DNA from: Lachnotalea sp. AF33-28
GTDB lineage: Bacteria > Bacillota > Clostridia > Lachnospirales > Lachnospiraceae
Length of the DNA stretch: 64,000 bases
Reading direction: 5' to 3'
NCBI RefSeq assembly: GCF_003477885.1
Contig: NZ_QUEE01000004.1
Coordinates: 1-64,000, forward strand
Shown here: one piece after another, positions 24,742 through 34,490 of the stretch
Position numbering within the stretch: position 1 is the first letter of the stretch
Layout: every line of letters starts with the position of its first letter
The notes under the pieces: model-generated
Told to the model about the DNA's origin: nothing
The model's input: the letters and a program-made list of their open reading frames with translations, nothing else
The model's database searches: none
Program-made: the position numbers and the translations under genes

Positions 24742-27174
24742 ATGGAATTATATAAAGACTGCTCTTATTCACCGGAGGAACGGGCCGATGATCTGCTGAA
24801 CAGACTTTCACTGGATGAAAAAATGGCTCAGATCGCAGGACTCATCTGCAGACCGGTGCTGACAAAAGAGGAAGCAGAGCCTTTACGCCGGATGTTCCCC
24901 CATGGAGCAGGGCAGGTATCCGCATTGGTGATGGGGGGCCTGCATGCTGTAAAGGATGCCCGTAAGATGCAGCGGATCCTGCAGACGATGGTTATGGAGC
25001 AGAGTGAACATCATATTCCGGCGGTATTTCATTTGGAGGGATTAAGCGGAGCCTGGGTGGCAGGCGGGATGAGTTTTCCTTCCGGAATCGGACGGGGAGC
25101 TTCCTTTGATCCGGAATTAGAGGAAAAGGTTGGGGCAATTACCGCCAGACAGGAACTGGCAGTCGGTATTACGCAGATTCTATGCCCGGTCTTGGATATA
25201 GCAAGAGATCCAAGGCATGGCCGGCATGGAGAAGCCTATGGGGAAGATCCCACACTTGCAGCAGCTATGGGGAGTGCAAATGTCCGGGGGATACAGGGGC
25301 AGGAAGTTTACGGCCTGCACGCAGAAGCCTGTGCCAAACATTATATGGCCTATCATATGTCCGCCGGAGGAATCAACAGCGCACATACGCAGATCGGTCC
25401 GAGAGCTCTGCGGGAGATTCATGGGAAGCCATTTCAGGCAGCGATCGCAAAGTCAGAGCTTCGCGCGGTAATGCCCTGTTATAATGCTGTGGATGACGGC
25501 CCGGTTTCGGCATCCCCTGAATTTCTGACGGAGATACTTAGAGGTGAAATGGGATTTAAAGGTACAGTTCTCTCTGATTACGGGGCGGTCAGCAATGTTC
25601 ATACGGTTCACTATGTAGGTGAGACCATGGAGGAAGCAGGATACCGGTGCCTTACTGCCGGGATGGATGTGGAGCTGCCCATGCCGGTGGCATTTGGCAC
25701 CGGATTAAAGCAGATGTTTGCGGAGGGCCGGGCGGACATGGCAGTGCTTGACCGAGCTGTGAAAAGAGTGCTTACAGAAAAATTCCGTATGGGGCTTTTT
25801 GAGCATCCCTTTGGATTGGAAGAGGAAGCGTTTGATGCGGTCTATCAGAGTGAGGAGGATCACCGGGTATCCTTGCAGTCCGCGAGGGAATCATTGGTGC
25901 TTCTTAAAAATAACGGTGTTTTGCCGTTGAAAAAGAAATGTAAAAAAGCAGCGCTGATCGGTCCGCATGCGAATTGGGCAAACCACTATTTTGGCGGTTA
26001 CAGCGCGTTATCCGGAGCAGAAGCATCTGCTGCGGCCTCCAACAGTCAGGCGGGGATTGCCGAAAATGATGCTTCCAATGCCAGAGGGGCGGTTTTGATT
26101 CCCGGCACCCAGGTGCAGTTTAGTGAAACCGAGATCTTTAAGCAACAATTGGATTGGGTAAAAACGGATTGCCCCACGCTGTTGACCTGTTTGCAGAAGG
26201 CGCTGCCGGATACGGAGGTAGTATATGCCCATGGCTATCAGATTGTGGGAGACAATCGGGATGAATTTGCGGAGGCGCTGGAGGTCTGTAAGGATGCGGA
26301 CGTAATTCTGCTGACACTGGGCGGGAAAAACGGAGGCGGATCCGTTTCGACTATGGGGGAAGGTGTGGACTCGGCAGATATCAATATTGCGGGCTGTCAG
26401 GACAGCTTCATTCGGGAGGCTGCTAAGCTGGGGCATCCTATGGTGGGAATACATTTTGACGGACGTCCCGTTTCCAGTGATGCGGCGGATCAATATCTGG
26501 ACGCTATCCTGGAGGCATGGAATCCGGCGGAATACGCCGCACAGGCAGTGACCGAGGTATTATGCGGACAGGTTAATCCCTCCGGGAAGATGCCGGTGAC
26601 CACTGCGCGCTGCGCGGGACAGATACCGGTATATTATAATCATCCCAACGGCTCTTCCTGGCATCAGGGGGAAAGCTGCGGCTTCCGGAACTATGTGGAT
26701 ATCCCCCATGAACCGAGGTATTATTTTGGCCATGGCTTATCCTATACCACGTTTTCATACAGCAATCTTAAAGTGAATGGGAGTGAACAGGAAGCACAGC
26801 CGGTAAGCCCCAAAGAGAAGGTTATGATTTCCTGTGATATTACAAATACCGGAAAGCTTGCGGGAACAGAAATTGTACAGTTATATCTTAAGGATACTTT
26901 TGCCTCCATGCTCCGGCCGGTGCAGGAACTGCAGGGTTTTGCGCGGGTAGCGTTAGAGCCGGGGGAGACAAAGACAGTGACTTTTGCCTGTGCTCCCAGC
27001 CAGATGGCATTTCTGACACGGGATATGCGGTGGAAAGTCGAGGCGGGGAAGATTGAGGTATTTATAGGGGCATCTTCCGTTGATTTGCGGCTGCAAAATA
27101 GTTTTATCATAACAGAAGACGATTTCCCAGTGGGCAGGGAACGGGAATTCTGGGCAGAAGTACAGATAGTGTAA
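24742..27174 (+). CDS. GH3 beta-glucosidase/beta-xylosidase-like
   Basis: An 810-residue GH3 enzyme in normal order. The barrel (about 10-350) has RHGRHGEAYGEDP, CAKHYMAYH and the nucleophile D279 in TVLSDYGAV. The sandwich domain (about 385-640) and Fn3-like domain (about 685-770, with GTEIVQLYLKD) follow. It differs from the other three GH3 proteins of the locus: it lacks their insertion near the start of the barrel and has SDY rather than SDW. This type is common among xylosidase/glucosidase annotations. There is no signal peptide. AGAGGAGGGG precedes the ATG. It is the last gene before the regulatory pair. Confidence 0.9.
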   Translation: MELYKDCSYSPEERADDLLNRLSLDEKMAQIAGLICRPVLTKEEAEPLRRMFPHGAGQVSALVMGGLHAVKDARKMQRILQTMVMEQSEHHIPAVFHLEGLSGAWVAGGMSFPSGIGRGASFDPELEEKVGAITARQELAVGITQILCPVLDIARDPRHGRHGEAYGEDPTLAAAMGSANVRGIQGQEVYGLHAEACAKHYMAYHMSAGGINSAHTQIGPRALREIHGKPFQAAIAKSELRAVMPCYNAVDDGPVSASPEFLTEILRGEMGFKGTVLSDYGAVSNVHTVHYVGETMEEAGYRCLTAGMDVELPMPVAFGTGLKQMFAEGRADMAVLDRAVKRVLTEKFRMGLFEHPFGLEEEAFDAVYQSEEDHRVSLQSARESLVLLKNNGVLPLKKKCKKAALIGPHANWANHYFGGYSALSGAEASAAASNSQAGIAENDASNARGAVLIPGTQVQFSETEIFKQQLDWVKTDCPTLLTCLQKALPDTEVVYAHGYQIVGDNRDEFAEALEVCKDADVILLTLGGKNGGGSVSTMGEGVDSADINIAGCQDSFIREAAKLGHPMVGIHFDGRPVSSDAADQYLDAILEAWNPAEYAAQAVTEVLCGQVNPSGKMPVTTARCAGQIPVYYNHPNGSSWHQGESCGFRNYVDIPHEPRYYFGHGLSYTTFSYSNLKVNGSEQEAQPVSPKEKVMISCDITNTGKLAGTEIVQLYLKDTFASMLRPVQELQGFARVALEPGETKTVTFACAPSQMAFLTRDMRWKVEAGKIEVFIGASSVDLRLQNSFIITEDDFPVGREREFWAEVQIV

Positions 27175-27221
27175 GCAGCGGTGAACAGAACATATGCACT
27201 GATCCGTTTTGCCGCCTGTCT

Positions 27222-27250
27222 TTATTTTATTGTGTTGTTTATGGTATACT
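27222..27250 (+). promoter_or_regulatory. Predicted promoter of the two-component system
   Basis: An extended -10 element, TGGTATACT, ends at 27250; 17 bases upstream a weak -35 hexamer, TTATTT, lies at 27222-27227. Transcription would start about 27257, just inside the structured leader. Confidence 0.5.
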
Positions 27251-27382
27251 ATCGACAGATATTATACTGCGCTGATTTTCGTCTGCGCAGCAGACAATCT
27301 CCTAAGAAAATCATGCGCATCCCCCAAGAGGGGTCATGTCAGCTTGCTGACGTGGCATAATTTAATAAAACAGCTGTCGATA
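27250..27382 (+). promoter_or_regulatory. Structured multi-stem leader of the sensor kinase gene
   Basis: A 9-bp stem (27250-27258 with 27374-27382) closes a branched structure and ends one base before the ribosome binding site AAGGAGGA. Inside are a 13-bp stem (27268-27280 with 27306-27319, one bulge) topped by a 6-bp hairpin GTCTGC/GCAGAC, a CCCC-AAGA-GGGG tetraloop hairpin (27322-27333), and a 9-bp hairpin (27335-27354). This could be a cis-regulatory RNA or a repeat inserted in the leader. Confidence 0.5.
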
Positions 27383-27395
27383 AGGAGGAAGGAAA

Positions 27396-29135
27396 ATGAA
27401 AAAGCGAATTCATATTTTTTTGCGCAGTCTGTCATTTAAGTGGGTGCTGATTACATGTATTGTTGTGCTGCCGGTGAATATTCTGGCGGCGGTGACAGCC
27501 GGCATGATGAAAAATTCTTACAGGGAAAATCTGCTTTCCTCCTATAACAGCTATTTAAACATTTTCAGTGAGCGGGTGGAGGTTGAGCTTGCCTCCTTGC
27601 AGACGCTCATGCAGAATTTTTTGGACGGTGCGACTTTAGTAAAGTTGAATTTTAACTATTTGGATGATTCAGTGGTGGAGGTGCTGCGATTCAAAAAATA
27701 TCTGGCCAACAGCAATGCATGGAGCGGTTTTTCAGGTATTTGTACCATATGGGATCAGGAAAAAGACATTATAAGCTTCATAAACCGGGGAAACCAATAT
27801 ACGAAAAAAGATTTTGACAGTCTGGAACAGAAATTACGTCAGGGGGATGTTGAAATACCGAAGACGGGGGAGTGGAAGTGGGTAACGGTGGAAGAAAAAG
27901 CATTTATCATGCAGTATTATGACTTCCCCAATTTTTCTTTTGGAATTTTACTGGATATTGCGGATATCTTGCAGGATTACTACAGCTCTTCCGAAATAAC
28001 CGAGGGTGAGATATACTGGGCAGGCGAAGACGGCAGACTGTTTGCATTTTATGATGAGACCGGTTTTCAAATTGTGACGGGAGAAAAGAATCTGGCAGAG
28101 CTTCAGGCTGACAGTCAGACTGTTTTGGAGAAAGGAATCAATGGCGGAACCTATCAGCTGATCCAGGTGGTTGATGAGGCCCTGTTCATGAAGGATTTTC
28201 TTAGATTACCCAGATTGATTTATATCCTGACCATGGTAAGCTTTATCATTTTGCCTGTCATGTATGCCCTTGCAAGGGGGCTTGTAATGAAACCTTTGAT
28301 TAAGCTGGTGGGAGCCATGCAAAGACTGGAAAACGGCGATTTGGAATCCCGGATAGCGGAAAAAGGCGGGTCCATGGAGATGGATTTTCTCTATCATAGC
28401 TTTAACCACATGGTGGATGAACTGAACCGTCTGGTGATTTCCTCCTATGAGCAGGAGATTGAGAAGCTTCGGTCAGACGCAATTAATATGCGTCTGCAGG
28501 TGAATCAGCATATGGTGCTGAACTTCTTAAACACCATTTACAGTCTGTCCCAGGTTGGAAAGAATGAACAGATCGGTGAATTTTCTATTTTGCTGATGAA
28601 TTATTTCCGTTATGTTCTTCGGCAGAATGTTGATCTGGTTCCGGTGAAGGAGGAACTGGACTTTGTAAGGAATTATCTGGAAATCCAAAAGATGAGATTC
28701 CCAAACAGCTTTACCTGTGTTTATTCCATGGAACCGGAAGCGGAGAATATTCCAATTCCCCAGCTGTTGATAGAGAACTGTGTGGAAAATGCGGTGAAGT
28801 ACGGTTTGATTATGGGCAGCGAAATAGAAATCATCATCAACATCCGTGTAGAAGAAGAGCGGCTGTTGATTTCCGTCTGTGACACGGGAAACGGCATGGA
28901 ATCAGAGGTGCTTGAAAAGCTCAATACCGGGAAAGTCATAGAAGACCGTAACGGTGTACATATTGGTATCTGGAACTGCCGAAGAAGATTGAAGTATTAT
29001 TATGGTGATCAATATGCAATGCGGATTACCAGCCAGCTGGGAGAAGGGACACAAATATGGATGGAGCTGCCCAAAGAGCCTTGTGATAAAGAGAAAACAG
29101 CCCGAGCTTTGCATGATATGGGGAGGATGCAGTGA
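27396..29135 (+). CDS. Sensor histidine kinase, YesM family
   Basis: A 579-residue membrane kinase of the family that senses sugars beside YesN-type regulators. TM1 is about 15-38, an extracytoplasmic sensor region about 39-270, TM2 about 273-297, then HAMP, a coiled segment, the phospho-acceptor box and a HATPase domain. The acceptor is H372 in NQHMVLNFLNTI; the family consensus around it is NPHFLYNTL, so the box is divergent. The N box is IENCVENAVKYG, and GNGME is the G1 box. AAGGAGGAAGG precedes the ATG. It overlaps the regulator gene by four bases (ATGA). It probably controls the solute-binding protein and enzyme genes downstream. Confidence 0.9.
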   Translation: MKKRIHIFLRSLSFKWVLITCIVVLPVNILAAVTAGMMKNSYRENLLSSYNSYLNIFSERVEVELASLQTLMQNFLDGATLVKLNFNYLDDSVVEVLRFKKYLANSNAWSGFSGICTIWDQEKDIISFINRGNQYTKKDFDSLEQKLRQGDVEIPKTGEWKWVTVEEKAFIMQYYDFPNFSFGILLDIADILQDYYSSSEITEGEIYWAGEDGRLFAFYDETGFQIVTGEKNLAELQADSQTVLEKGINGGTYQLIQVVDEALFMKDFLRLPRLIYILTMVSFIILPVMYALARGLVMKPLIKLVGAMQRLENGDLESRIAEKGGSMEMDFLYHSFNHMVDELNRLVISSYEQEIEKLRSDAINMRLQVNQHMVLNFLNTIYSLSQVGKNEQIGEFSILLMNYFRYVLRQNVDLVPVKEELDFVRNYLEIQKMRFPNSFTCVYSMEPEAENIPIPQLLIENCVENAVKYGLIMGSEIEIIINIRVEEERLLISVCDTGNGMESEVLEKLNTGKVIEDRNGVHIGIWNCRRRLKYYYGDQYAMRITSQLGEGTQIWMELPKEPCDKEKTARALHDMGRMQ

Positions 29136-29926
29136 TGAACATATTGTTAGTAGATGATGAAATGCTGGCGATAGAAGCTATCTGTGCAAAAGCGCCTTTT
29201 GAAAAGTATGGGATTACCAATGTACTGACGGCAAACAGCATGCAGCAGGCACAGAGTATTATTCAAGATAACCGGGTGGATATTGTGTTCTGCGATATTG
29301 AGATGCCAAGCGGCAGCGGACTGGAATTGATGGAGTGGATGAATGAGAATTATCCGGGAATTGTGAAAATAATCCTAAGCTGTCACAATGAATTTGAATT
29401 TGCCCAGCAGGCAGTCAGTATGTCATGTCTTCAGTATATTTTAAAACCAGCCACGCCGGAAGTGATGGATCAGGCATTGGCCAAAGCTGTGGAGCGGGTT
29501 TTAAGACAGGATTCGGAAAAAAAGCTTAAGCAGATGGGGGAACTGTATGTCCGAAACCTCACTGATACGGACGAAGGGAACAACCGGGATATTGCTGAAA
29601 TTGTGCAGAAATACATCACAGAGCATGTGCAGGAAGAGCTGGTGGTGGAGAAGCTGGCACAGATGGTCTATGTGTCACAGAATCATCTGGCACGTTGTTT
29701 TAAGAGGAAGTACGGAAAAACGGTGTTGGAATATATCTCGGATTATCGTATGGATTTGGCAAAAAAACTGCTGCAGGATACCAATATGACAGTGACCATG
29801 GTTTCTGCAAAGGTGGGGTATCCAAACTACGCTTTCTTTACTAAAAAGTTCAAAAAATACAGCGGTTATACACCCAGTCAGTATCGCAGCCTTTTTACGA
29901 AAAAATCAGGCAAAAGTGAATCATAG
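29132..29926 (+). CDS. Response regulator, REC plus AraC-type HTH (YesN-like)
   Basis: A 264-residue DNA-binding response regulator. The receiver domain (about 1-120) has LLVDDE, the phospho-acceptor D55 in FCDIEMPSGSG and the LKPATPE lysine. The AraC/XylS double helix-turn-helix is at about 155-255, with VYVSQNHLARCFKRKYG and the closing YSGYTPSQYR. The start codon overlaps the kinase stop, so the two are translationally coupled. A short hairpin-repeat copy follows the gene. In this family the regulator usually activates an adjacent sugar ABC transporter, here beginning at 30070. Confidence 0.93.
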   Translation: MMNILLVDDEMLAIEAICAKAPFEKYGITNVLTANSMQQAQSIIQDNRVDIVFCDIEMPSGSGLELMEWMNENYPGIVKIILSCHNEFEFAQQAVSMSCLQYILKPATPEVMDQALAKAVERVLRQDSEKKLKQMGELYVRNLTDTDEGNNRDIAEIVQKYITEHVQEELVVEKLAQMVYVSQNHLARCFKRKYGKTVLEYISDYRMDLAKKLLQDTNMTVTMVSAKVGYPNYAFFTKKFKKYSGYTPSQYRSLFTKKSGKSES

Positions 29927-29934
29927 CGGCAGGA

Positions 29935-29990
29935 TGGTGAATTTGAACACAATCCGGTTGATTTTGAAGCATACAAAACCTAGTGATTTA
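29935..29990 (+). repeat. Dispersed hairpin repeat, copy 2 (degenerate)
   Basis: This sequence shares GGTGAATTTGAACA, AATCCGGT-TGATTTT, the loop GAAGCATAC and AAAACC with the copies at 2245 and 38090, but the 3' arm (29975-29989) no longer pairs well and the T-tract is interrupted. It lies between the response regulator and the solute-binding protein gene. Confidence 0.55.
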
Positions 29991-30069
29991 ACTTAGAATG
30001 TACTCATAAAGATAAATCACACCGGCGGAGATTTTTACATAAACCGGAGAGAAGAAAGGAAGGGGTTTT

Positions 30070-31674
30070 ATGAAAAAAAGGGTACTGAAAAAAATGGGAG
30101 TATTTTTGCTCGCAGTAATAATGGCAATGACATTGCTTAATGGCTGTGGCAAGAAAGAGGGGGGAACGAATCCGGAAACAACAAAAGCCGGCAGTGAACC
30201 GCAGAATGAAACCGGAAGCAGTGAAGGCAATGAAAATACTGGAGCCGAGGAAAGCAGTGAAGACAGCGGTGAATGGACCGGAGAAATCTCAAAGATCATT
30301 ATGACTTACCCTACCGGCGGTGTAGAGCCTACGGATATGCGGCTTGTGCAGGATGCGATCAATGAAATCAGCAGGAAAGAGGCTGGCGTGGAGATTGAAC
30401 TGAAGCCGGTTTCTATATTTGAAATCGCTTCCACCTGCCCGATGTGGATTGGCGGAGGGGAGCAGATTGACCTTATGTGCATAGCGTTTACCGAGCTGAC
30501 GCCTTTTATCACACAGAACATGATAGAGCCCATGGATCAGTATTTGGATTTGATGCCGGATGTACAGAAATGGGTGGACGAGGGATATCCTATTTTAAAT
30601 AGAGCCTCTACGGAACAAGTGTACGGAATCGCTCCTTTTAATAACCAAGTAGGGCGTGCAGGCGGATATATGATTGCGGTGGAGGACTTGGAAGCTGCGG
30701 GACTTTCTTATGAGGACGGACAGCTTGTCACCCTGGATGATCTGGATGAGATCTTTGCAAAGATTAAGGAGGCAAAACCGGATGTTACACCTTGTGGTGT
30801 TGCAGGTAATATGGACCGGGCAAGTATGACCTTTGTATTTGATGCGCTGGGAGCGAGTGCGTCCTCGGGAGTAGTAATTGGGCTGGATTCCACAGAGGTA
30901 GTCAATATGTATGCTTCCCCGGAGTATAAGAATTATCTGGATCATGTGCGCAGTTGGTATGAAAACGGATATGTATTAAAAGATGCCGCAACCACAGATA
31001 TATCTTTCGAGGAATTAAGCATCAGCGGTGCGTTAAGCGGCTATTTCAGTGAAGGGCAGGCAAACCTTTGCTACATGCTGGAGAAAAAAACAGGAAGAGA
31101 TTATATCCATCTGATGTTTAATGAACCTTATAATGCTGCGGTTGCATCGTCCGGCGGAGCTTACTGGACGATTCCGGTAACAGCGGCGGAGCCGGAGGCA
31201 GCAGCCAGATTTTTAAATCTGATGAATAAGGACAGCCGGATACCGAACCTGTTCCTCTACGGTATAGAGGGAACCCATTATGTGTATACGGACAAGGAAA
31301 AGGGAGAGATTGGATATCCGGAAGGCGTAGATGCTTCTACCTCAACTTATAGCTATGGCATTGGAATTTATGGAAATATGACGGAGGCGGTAACTTTGGG
31401 GCAGAATACCCTGGAGGAAGATAAGATTTGGTCTGACACCGCCCGCAACCGTCCGACAAAGGCTTACGGCTTTTGCTATGATGCTTCGGCGATGACCAAT
31501 CAAATTATTGCAGTGGAGGCTGTCATCAATGAATATGTTCCTGCATTAACAACGGGAAGCGCTGACCTGGAGCCCACATATGCAGAATTTATCAGCAAGC
31601 TGGAAGCCAACGGTATCAATGAGATTATTGCTGACAAACAGGCACAGTTTGATGCGTGGCTGAAAGAGCAGTAA
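30070..31674 (+). CDS. Sugar ABC transporter solute-binding lipoprotein
   Basis: A 534-residue exported lipoprotein with a lipobox ending LLNGC (C26 is the lipid anchor), followed by a low-complexity E/N/S linker and a family 1 extracellular binding fold. The C-terminal part (about 420-534) resembles the DUF3502 tail found in LipO/YtcQ-type proteins that serve LplB/YtcP permeases. It should deliver an oligosaccharide or glycoside to the permeases at 38204 and 39151. It is the only protein of the sugar locus with an export signal. AGGAAGGGG precedes the ATG. A hairpin follows the gene and probably separates its high expression from the downstream genes. Confidence 0.92.
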   Translation: MKKRVLKKMGVFLLAVIMAMTLLNGCGKKEGGTNPETTKAGSEPQNETGSSEGNENTGAEESSEDSGEWTGEISKIIMTYPTGGVEPTDMRLVQDAINEISRKEAGVEIELKPVSIFEIASTCPMWIGGGEQIDLMCIAFTELTPFITQNMIEPMDQYLDLMPDVQKWVDEGYPILNRASTEQVYGIAPFNNQVGRAGGYMIAVEDLEAAGLSYEDGQLVTLDDLDEIFAKIKEAKPDVTPCGVAGNMDRASMTFVFDALGASASSGVVIGLDSTEVVNMYASPEYKNYLDHVRSWYENGYVLKDAATTDISFEELSISGALSGYFSEGQANLCYMLEKKTGRDYIHLMFNEPYNAAVASSGGAYWTIPVTAAEPEAAARFLNLMNKDSRIPNLFLYGIEGTHYVYTDKEKGEIGYPEGVDASTSTYSYGIGIYGNMTEAVTLGQNTLEEDKIWSDTARNRPTKAYGFCYDASAMTNQIIAVEAVINEYVPALTTGSADLEPTYAEFISKLEANGINEIIADKQAQFDAWLKEQ

Positions 31675-31707
31675 AGGCTGATAAAAGATAAAGAGTTATT
31701 CTATATA

Positions 31708-31733
31708 GGGAATGGGCAGCAATGTCCATTCCC
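31708..31733 (+). terminator. Hairpin after the binding-protein gene
   Basis: A 10-bp stem (31708-31717 with 31724-31733, one G-U pair) encloses AGCAAT. Only a short T-poor tail follows, so it may act as an RNA-stabilising or partial terminator hairpin between the lipoprotein and the next gene. Confidence 0.5.
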
Positions 31734-31807
31734 TCCTTAATTAAGGGAAGCAGATAATGAGAATATGACAGAGTCTGGTTTGAAACCGCATAGGAGAAAG
31801 GAGTTCT

Positions 31808-34447
31808 ATGATGAGATTTAAAGAGCAGGGATTAAAACCCATCAGCGCATATTTATTTCGATTTTCACCGGGTGAATCCGTGGAAATAATCCGGCAGAAT
31901 CTGCAGAGAGTCAAAACGTTAGGTTATAAGCAGGTGATTGTTACCTACCAGTCAAAGCAGGGGAGAAAACAAGTGCCTTTTGATGAAGACTATTTTGGTG
32001 CAGTTGACTGCCTTGTGGAAGCATGCAGGGCAGAGAATATGCCCTTTTGGATTCCGGATTTCACCGATTTTCCAACGGGAAGCGCGGGCAATGCGCTGGA
32101 AAACGGAGAGCATCCGGAATTGAATAAACTGTTCATTGACGAACGGCATATTGATATCTGCGGTCCGATGGAGGAAGCAGTCATAAATATGGATCATGTA
32201 CGCAATATTGCCTTTGGAAAAGCATTGCACCGCTTCGAAACCATTGATTTATCACAGAGAAAAGAGATTTCACTGACAGCCTTTCAACTCTGCGAGAATC
32301 CCGAAAACGCTGCAGCGCCGTATCTGATGGAGGATACAGCGATCCCTCTTGACAGTTATGTCAAAGACGGATATCTGACCTGGAATGTTCCCCAGGGCCG
32401 ATGGCGAATTTTTACTGTCTTTACCACAAGAGAAACTTCCGGCCGTCCACATTATGTCAATCTATTGAGCCGTGAGTCAGTCGCCCTTGAGATTGAAACG
32501 GTACATAAAAAGATTTATGAGCATTTAAAGGATGAGCTTGGTACTCTCTGGTACGGATTTTTCTATGACGAACCGGAGGCAGGAAATGACGGTGGGGAGA
32601 AGGTTTTTGATTATTTTATGCTTCCCGGAAAAAGGTCGCAGTTTATGGATGATTGCGAGGTATATTCCTGGAGCCCGGAGATGCCGGAAGAAATGGAAAA
32701 ACGTGATTCTGAATGGAGGAAGAAGCTGCCCTGTCTGTTTTATGATGGAATGGGTACTTATAAAGATTTCCGCTGTGCTTACATGGACGCCGTATCCACA
32801 CTGATTCAGGAAAATTACGCAAAACAGGTTTATGAGTTTTGTCAGGAGAGAGGAATTTACTATTTCGGGCATTCTCTTGAAGATGAGAATTCACATACGA
32901 GATTAGGATGCGGGCTGGGGCATTATTTTAAGCACCAGTATTATCAGGACGAAGCGGGGATCGACGTTATAGCAGGTCAAATCCTTCCGGGAAAAGATCA
33001 GGCTGTTACCTGGTACGGCGCTGCAAATGCGGATGGTGAATTTTATCACTACGGACTTTCCAAGCTGGCCTCTTCGGAGGCACATATCAATCCGCTGAAA
33101 AAGGGACGTTCCGTGGTGGAATGTTTTGCCCTATACGGTCAGCAGGGACTTGCAGAGAGAAAGTTTGTACTGGATCACATCATGGTAAATGGTGTAAACA
33201 GGATGTATCTGATGGATGAGGGCTGCTATGGGGAATCGCCGGAATATTCGGCTTCTCTGATTGACTATTCAGACCAGATATGCAGCCTGCTTTACACCTC
33301 AAAGTCTGAAATTAAAACTGCAATTCTATACCATGCAGAAGCAGAATGGCGGGAGGGCGAAAAAGCGCAGAAATGCCAGAAACCTGCCAGAGAACTGGCG
33401 AGAAATCAAATCAGCTACGATTTTATTCCTGCGGATGTTTTTACGTTCCCAAAACGTTATGACACGGTTACGGAAGATGGGCTGGAAATTAATGGACACA
33501 GATATGAAGCCTTCATAATTCCTGCCTGCGAAAAGCTTCCGGAGTCTGTGGCCGCGTTTGTCGATAAATGCAGAGAAAGCAATTTTCCGGTCTTTTTTGT
33601 GGACCGCATTCCGGAGGAATGTGCAGATACAGTGTCATCTTCCGGCAATGTGAACTGCACCAGTCTGAAAGAACTTGCGGGAAATGTAAGAAAAGTGATT
33701 TCACCGGATATTGATCTGGAATCTGCCAGGAAAGAATGGTTCCGGTATCTCCATGTGACGAAAGACGGGGAACAATTTTATCTGATTCACAATGAAGCGC
33801 CCAGAGGAAGTGCAGAAGCGGTGATTGCCATTCAGGGCAAAGGAGAAGTACTCTTATGGGATGTGATGAGCGGACAGCTCTTTTGCCCGGATCAGGAAGA
33901 GACGATGGACGGGAGGATTCGGCTGAAACTTACCTTTGAGCAATATGAATTAAAGGTTCTTTATCTTCCGGGGACAAAGATACTTACGGAACGGATAGCT
34001 AAGATTGCCAGAGCAGAGGAACATAATGCCTCCTGGGAAATCGAATATCCGGACGGTGTTGTTGAAAAATCAGAAGGAAATATACCTGTGCGGCCGGAAA
34101 ACCACACCGGCCCTGGTTTCTACGGAAAACTCATTTACAGAACGAACGTGTCTTTTGGAGATAAAATTCCGGACTGGCTGTATCTGGGCGCTCTGTCGGA
34201 CTGCTGCGAGGTCTTCCTAAACGGAGGGAGCCTTGGAAAACGTGCGGCTGCGCCTTACCTCTTTGCAGTTTCTGATAAGGTAAAAGAGGGGGAGAATCAG
34301 ATTGAGATTGAGGTATATACAAGTGCGTCAAACAGCCGCAGTGATCATACCATCTTTGGAATCCCTGTGGATTCCCTTTCCGGTGTTCCATATGCCACGG
34401 TTCTTCCCATGGGGATTCTCGGTCCGGTGAAATGGCTGTATGAATGA
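31808..34447 (+). CDS. GH106-like glycosidase, putative alpha-L-rhamnosidase
   Basis: An 879-residue protein with a barrel-type N-terminal half (YLFRFSPGES, WIPDFTDFP, YGFFYDEPEAG, FGHSLEDENSH) and beta-rich C-terminal part ending in a galactose-binding-like domain (about 760-879). The arrangement resembles the large GH106 alpha-L-rhamnosidases and their unclassified relatives, including the protein at 51114. Carboxylates in FYDEPE and SLEDEN are candidate catalytic residues, but I cannot assign them. There is no signal peptide. GAAAGGAG precedes the tandem ATG codons. Its place between the binding protein and permeases makes a role on the imported substrate likely. An inactive or new family is possible. 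Confidence 0.6.
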   Translation: MMRFKEQGLKPISAYLFRFSPGESVEIIRQNLQRVKTLGYKQVIVTYQSKQGRKQVPFDEDYFGAVDCLVEACRAENMPFWIPDFTDFPTGSAGNALENGEHPELNKLFIDERHIDICGPMEEAVINMDHVRNIAFGKALHRFETIDLSQRKEISLTAFQLCENPENAAAPYLMEDTAIPLDSYVKDGYLTWNVPQGRWRIFTVFTTRETSGRPHYVNLLSRESVALEIETVHKKIYEHLKDELGTLWYGFFYDEPEAGNDGGEKVFDYFMLPGKRSQFMDDCEVYSWSPEMPEEMEKRDSEWRKKLPCLFYDGMGTYKDFRCAYMDAVSTLIQENYAKQVYEFCQERGIYYFGHSLEDENSHTRLGCGLGHYFKHQYYQDEAGIDVIAGQILPGKDQAVTWYGAANADGEFYHYGLSKLASSEAHINPLKKGRSVVECFALYGQQGLAERKFVLDHIMVNGVNRMYLMDEGCYGESPEYSASLIDYSDQICSLLYTSKSEIKTAILYHAEAEWREGEKAQKCQKPARELARNQISYDFIPADVFTFPKRYDTVTEDGLEINGHRYEAFIIPACEKLPESVAAFVDKCRESNFPVFFVDRIPEECADTVSSSGNVNCTSLKELAGNVRKVISPDIDLESARKEWFRYLHVTKDGEQFYLIHNEAPRGSAEAVIAIQGKGEVLLWDVMSGQLFCPDQEETMDGRIRLKLTFEQYELKVLYLPGTKILTERIAKIARAEEHNASWEIEYPDGVVEKSEGNIPVRPENHTGPGFYGKLIYRTNVSFGDKIPDWLYLGALSDCCEVFLNGGSLGKRAAAPYLFAVSDKVKEGENQIEIEVYTSASNSRSDHTIFGIPVDSLSGVPYATVLPMGILGPVKWLYE

Positions 34448-34490
34448 CAAAACAGATAACATTTAAGGTGGGAGAAGGAGCGTGAATATC

